10,331 nucleotides of DNA, taken from contig CAJKKX010000040.1 of the NCBI GenBank assembly GCA_905200565.1, positions 1-10,331 of the forward strand. The letters are read 5' to 3'. Positions 8,115 to 10,331 of this stretch are shown here, piece after piece. Source of the DNA: an uncultured Lachnospiraceae bacterium (GTDB lineage: Bacteria > Bacillota_A > Clostridia > Lachnospirales > Lachnospiraceae). Made by a program: the position numbers and the translations under genes. The notes under the pieces were generated by a model, which did no database searches, had not been told where the DNA came from, and saw nothing but the letters and a program-made list of their open reading frames with translations. Each line of letters begins with the position of its first letter. Position 1 is the stretch's first letter.

Positions 8115-8151
8115 AAAAGCAGGGATTGCGGCAAAATACCGCAGCCCCTGC
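8115..8151 (-). terminator. Terminator after hpf
   Basis: An inverted repeat pairs GCAGGG..TTGCGG (8119-8131) with CCGCAG..CCCTGC (8139-8151), with one A/C mismatch and one G-T wobble, and a 7-base loop. On the minus strand it is followed by TTTT (8118-8115). It begins 10 bases after the hpf stop. The T-run is short, so some read-through into secA is possible. Confidence 0.7.
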
Positions 8152-8160
8152 TGTCTATGG

Positions 8161-8688
8161 CTAACATTCCGGCTCGATCAATCCGTATGTGTTTCCCTTT
8201 CTCTTATACACAACGCTCACGGCATCTGTCTCTGCATTAATGAATACGAAGAAACTATGCCCCAAAAGCTCCATCTGCACACAGGCGTCCTCCGGAAACA
8301 TCGGCTTCATATCAAAATGCTTGGTACGAATAATCTTTACTTCGTCGTCCCCCTGAACTTCTTTCTCAAGGAATTCTTTCTTAAAGTTGCCTCCGTTTTT
8401 ATGTTTTTCAATAATCTTGTTTTTATATTTGCGAAGCTGTCTCTCGATAACCTCTTCTACCAGGTCAATGGATACGTACATATCATTGCTGACCTGCTCG
8501 GAGCGGATGATATTTCCTTTTACCGGGATCGTCACCTCAATCTTCTGTCTTTCTTTTTCCACACTCAGAGTTACATTAATCTCTGTTTCAGGAGTAAAGT
8601 ACCTTTCCAGCTTTCCAAGCTTGTCCGTAACCGCTGTTCTTAAGCCTTCCGTAACCTCAATATTCTTTCCACTAATCGTAAAACGCAT
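8161..8688 (-). CDS. hpf: Ribosome hibernation promoting factor, long form
   Basis: 175 residues. The N-terminal domain (about 1-97, M-R-F-T-I-S-G-K-N-I onward) is the HPF/RaiA fold that binds the decoding region of the 30S subunit. After a charged linker (about 95-115), the C-terminal domain (about 117-175) carries the conserved H-F-D-M-K-P-M and Y-K-R-K-G-N-T-Y-G-L-I. This dimerisation domain lets the long form pair 70S ribosomes into inactive 100S particles in slow growth. I chose ATG 8688 because GGAG (8701-8698) then lies 9 bases upstream. The alternative TTG at 8697 directly abuts that Shine-Dalgarno with no spacer. A strong promoter lies upstream and a terminator follows. The order hpf – secA – prfB is common in Firmicutes. 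Confidence 0.96.
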   Translation of the reverse strand: MRFTISGKNIEVTEGLRTAVTDKLGKLERYFTPETEINVTLSVEKERQKIEVTIPVKGNIIRSEQVSNDMYVSIDLVEEVIERQLRKYKNKIIEKHKNGGNFKKEFLEKEVQGDDEVKIIRTKHFDMKPMFPEDACVQMELLGHSFFVFINAETDAVSVVYKRKGNTYGLIEPEC

Positions 8689-8718
8689 GATGTCCAACTC
8701 CTTTTTTCTAAAATTCCG

Positions 8719-8733
8719 GCACTCAATGAGTAC
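8719..8733 (-). other. Small hairpin in the hpf 5' leader
   Basis: The minus strand reads GTACTC-ATT-GAGTGC: a 6-bp stem with one G-T wobble and a 3-base loop. It starts about 7 bases after the predicted transcription start. It could stabilise the 5' end or affect translation, or be chance; no regulatory function is known to me. Confidence 0.35.
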
Positions 8734-8746
8734 TTTTCATGTGGAT

Positions 8747-8774
8747 ATTATACCATATTTAACACAAATTTCAA
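8747..8774 (-). promoter_or_regulatory. Strong hpf promoter with extended -10
   Basis: The minus strand reads TTGAAA (8774-8769), a 16-base spacer, and TATAAT (8752-8747) preceded by TGG, so both a consensus -10 and the extended TGn element are present. The predicted start near 8740 leaves a leader of about 50 bases before the ATG at 8688. The surrounding sequence is AT-rich. Confidence 0.85.
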
Positions 8775-8795
8775 GAAAAAATCCATGAATTATCT

Positions 8796-8843
8796 GTAAA
8801 CTTGTAACAGTTCAGCCTTCCGGCTTTACTGTTACGTAAACTT
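8796..8843. repeat. 32-bp imperfect hairpin flanked by 8-bp direct repeats
   Basis: The outer arms GTAACAGT (8804-8811) and ACTGTTAC (8828-8835) pair perfectly. The inner arms AGCC (8814-8817) and GGCT (8822-8825) close a TTCC loop, with a 2x2 internal mismatch between the arm pairs. The hairpin is bounded on both sides, with no gap, by the identical octamer GTAAACTT (8796-8803 and 8836-8843). The layout resembles a miniature inserted element with target-site duplication. No T-run follows on either strand, so it is not a standard terminator. Confidence 0.6.
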
Positions 8844-8857
8844 CTAAAAAGTGAAGC

Positions 8858-8877
8858 CAGGGACAGGTTCTGCCCTG
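8858..8877. repeat. GC-rich hairpin downstream of the truncated peptidoglycan-binding frame
   Basis: CAGGG-A-CAG pairs with CTG-CCCTG around a GTT loop, giving an 8-bp stem with one bulged A. On the minus strand a run of five T residues follows, but only after a 7-base gap, so it is at best a weak terminator for the frame ending at 8892. It may instead be part of a dispersed intergenic repeat. Confidence 0.4.
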
Positions 8878-8891
8878 CCCCGGCAACGCTT

Positions 8892-9311
8892 TTAAACCAG
8901 TTCCGCAATTCTGGTAACTGCCACATAAATTTCCTGAATCTTATACCATGTACGGTAATCTACAATGCCCGTCTCCGGAAGCCCAAAGACATCCTGAAAG
9001 ATTTGAACGGCATTCTGGGTATTTTCACCGTAGATACCGTCAACCGCAATCTTCGGAATCCGCGGATAATTATTCGAAATGGCATTTAGCTGTTCCTGAA
9101 TCTGTTCCACCTGATCCCCCGCAGCGCCAATGTCCAGAGCGTAGCCGGGCCACGAGAGAGGAACCCCTGCGATTTCCTCCGCCGTATTGATATAGATGCT
9201 GCTGCCATAATAATGCCTGAGAATCTCGATCGCCGTATAGCCCTGGTCGCCCAGAGATTTTGACCCCCACTGGCTCAACCAATTCGCAATAACGTACCAG
9301 CCGCGCTCCTT
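8892..9311 (-). pseudogene. Truncated spore cortex-lytic / peptidoglycan-binding protein remnant
   Basis: The frame is open from the codon after the ATPase stop (9311) to TAA at 8894-8892. It encodes G-W-Y-V-I-A-N-W-L-S-Q-W-G, then G-Y-T-A-I-E-I-L-R-H-Y-Y-G, then a peptidoglycan-binding type 1 domain with V-D-G-I-Y-G-E-N-T and a closing T-W-Y-K-I-Q-E-I-Y-V. This resembles the middle and C-terminal part of SleC-like or related cortex-lytic and peptidoglycan-binding proteins of spore-forming clostridia, judged from memory of the family. The N-terminal portion is missing: no ATG or signal peptide is present, and the only candidate start, a TTG at 9278, lies within the conserved region and 27 bases from the nearest GGAG. 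Homologues I recall continue beyond the point where this one stops, so the C terminus may be cut too. It is probably non-functional. Expression from the ATPase transcript could still yield a fragment. Confidence 0.65.
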
Positions 9312-10331
9312 TTACTCAAACTTTCTGTCATACAAAAGCGCCGCAATCAGCACGACCAGGCAAGAGCCGCAGTTATGTACCAACGCCCCCGTAGTCGGCG
9401 TGAGCCATCCCAGAAGAGAACATGTGATTGCCGCAAAATTAATGCAGAGAGATAACGAAATACTGAATTTAATTGTTTTTACGCATGCGTCAGACAGTCG
9501 TTTCAGATACGGAATTTTCGTTATGTCATCGCTCATCAACGCAATGTCTGACGCTTCTACTGCGATATCGCTTCCCATTGCCCCCATAGCGACGCCCACA
9601 TCGGCCGTCTTGAGCGCGGGAGCATCGTTTACGCCATCGCCAATCATGCAAACCGTTTTCCCTGCTGTTTGAAGCGCCGTAATCTCTGATACTTTTTGTT
9701 CGGGCAAAAGCCCCGCATGAACGTCTTTTATGCCAGCCTGCTTTGCAAAATATTCCGCGCTCTGCTTATGGTCGCCCGTAAGTAAAACAACGTGCACGCC
9801 TGCTTTATGCAGGCTGCCAATCATGTCCGCCGCGGTATTGCGAAGCGTATCGGAAAGCGTTACCGCGCCGAGCAGGCTTTTTGCATTTGCCACGAGAATG
9901 ACCGCCTTTCCTTCTTTTCCGAATCGTTCCAGTACCTGTTTTGCCGTACTGTCAATTGCAATCTGCTGTTCCCCCAGAAAAGCCGCATTGCCGCAGAAGA
10001 TCTTCTCCCTGCCTATTACCGCCGATATTCCCCTGCCAGGGAACATTTGAAAATCTTCTACAGCAAGCAATTCCAACTTTTCCTGTTTTGCATAAGCGGT
10101 AACCGCTTTTGCAAGGGGATGTTCCGAATACCCTTCCGCAGAAGCAGTCAGTTGTAAAAGCGCTGCCTGATCAAAATCACCGGTAAAAGGATAAATATCT
10201 TTCACTATAAGATTGCCGTTTGTAAGCGTACCTGTTTTATCAAAGGCAATCGTATCCACCTTTCCCATGCTTTCAAGGGCTTCCCCCGATTTAATCATGA
10301 CCCCATGCTTTGCTGCCTGTCCGATTGCCGC
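9312..10331 (-). CDS. C-terminal half of a P1B-type heavy-metal-translocating ATPase (partial)
   Basis: The frame is open from base 10331 (A-A-I-G-Q-A-A-K before M-I-K-S-G) to TAA at 9314-9312, about 339 residues. The N terminus, including the metal-binding domain and the TM6 motif, lies outside the window. Visible P-type features are the phosphorylation site D-K-T-G-T-L-T, S-E-H-P-L-A-K (the P1B signature His-Pro), G-R-G-I, T-G-D-H-K, and the hinge G-D-G-V-N-D-A-P-A-L. Two C-terminal membrane segments end in H-N-C-G-S-C-L-V-V and a short basic tail, D-R-K-F-E. The HP motif and the two terminal helices mark the heavy-metal branch. The last helix lacks the D-x-G of Zn/Cd pumps and the H-E-G of the Co/Fe group, so the metal is uncertain. 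The gene stops directly before a truncated cortex-lytic frame, suggesting a rearrangement at its 3' end. Confidence 0.93.
   Translation of the reverse strand, partial: AAIGQAAKHGVMIKSGEALESMGKVDTIAFDKTGTLTNGNLIVKDIYPFTGDFDQAALLQLTASAEGYSEHPLAKAVTAYAKQEKLELLAVEDFQMFPGRGISAVIGREKIFCGNAAFLGEQQIAIDSTAKQVLERFGKEGKAVILVANAKSLLGAVTLSDTLRNTAADMIGSLHKAGVHVVLLTGDHKQSAEYFAKQAGIKDVHAGLLPEQKVSEITALQTAGKTVCMIGDGVNDAPALKTADVGVAMGAMGSDIAVEASDIALMSDDITKIPYLKRLSDACVKTIKFSISLSLCINFAAITCSLLGWLTPTTGALVHNCGSCLVVLIAALLYDRKFE

Noticed and set aside
8689..8697. TTG start of hpf at 8697
   Set aside because: The TTG touches the Shine-Dalgarno directly, leaving no spacer, and the HPF family begins at M-R-F-T-I, which corresponds to the ATG at 8688.
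8892..9278. A complete small gene starting at TTG 9278
   Set aside because: The codons upstream of the TTG still match the conserved family sequence and there is no properly spaced ribosome binding site, so a truncated remnant is more likely.
1..10331. CRISPR arrays, tRNA or rRNA genes, transposase genes
   Set aside because: Reading both strands, I found no regularly spaced repeats, no cloverleaf-like sequence and no transposase motifs. The window is almost fully accounted for by the listed genes.

Overview
All genes in this window lie on the minus strand, so transcription runs from high to low coordinates. Gene order and protein style suggest a Gram-positive, spore-forming Clostridia member, most likely Lachnospiraceae. 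The supporting signs are the order long-form hpf – secA – prfB, a SecA with a C-terminal zinc motif, an RF2 gene with a programmed frameshift, a spore-cortex-lytic-type protein remnant, and a Firmicutes-style MBOAT/DHHW acylation pair. The family assignment is inferred from sequence style; no database search was possible.

Upstream end (10331-8796): the 3' part of a P1B-type heavy-metal ATPase enters the window. Its TAA stop is followed immediately, in the same frame, by an N-terminally truncated remnant of a cortex-lytic/peptidoglycan-binding protein (about 9311-8892). This looks like an insertion or deletion scar, or possibly an assembly join. Next come two compact inverted repeats. One is a 32-bp imperfect hairpin flanked exactly by 8-bp direct repeats (8796-8843), which resembles a tiny inserted element with a target duplication.

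Core block (8800-4235): hpf (ribosome hibernation) has a strong extended -10 promoter and its own terminator. secA (Sec translocase motor) has a plausible promoter and a strong terminator. prfB (RF2) starts at a GTG at 5372 and needs a +1 frameshift at CUU-UGA-C (about 5300-5294). ORF calling without the frameshift would miss its first 40 residues.

Downstream envelope block (4235-1): five genes follow prfB at gaps of only 12-19 bases, with no terminator visible between any of them. They are a secreted transglutaminase-like protein with an intact Cys-His-Asp triad, a secreted lysine-rich protein with cell-wall-binding-type repeats, an AlgI-like MBOAT O-acyltransferase, an AlgX/AlgJ-like DHHW protein, and the start of a lipoprotein that runs off the window. 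At two successive junctions the stop codon lies inside the next Shine-Dalgarno sequence (TAGGAGG), suggesting translational coupling. The simplest reading is an export-and-O-acylation system for a cell-surface glycopolymer, with two extra wall-associated proteins, co-transcribed with a translation termination gene. This is the most interesting inferred system in the window; its substrate is unknown.
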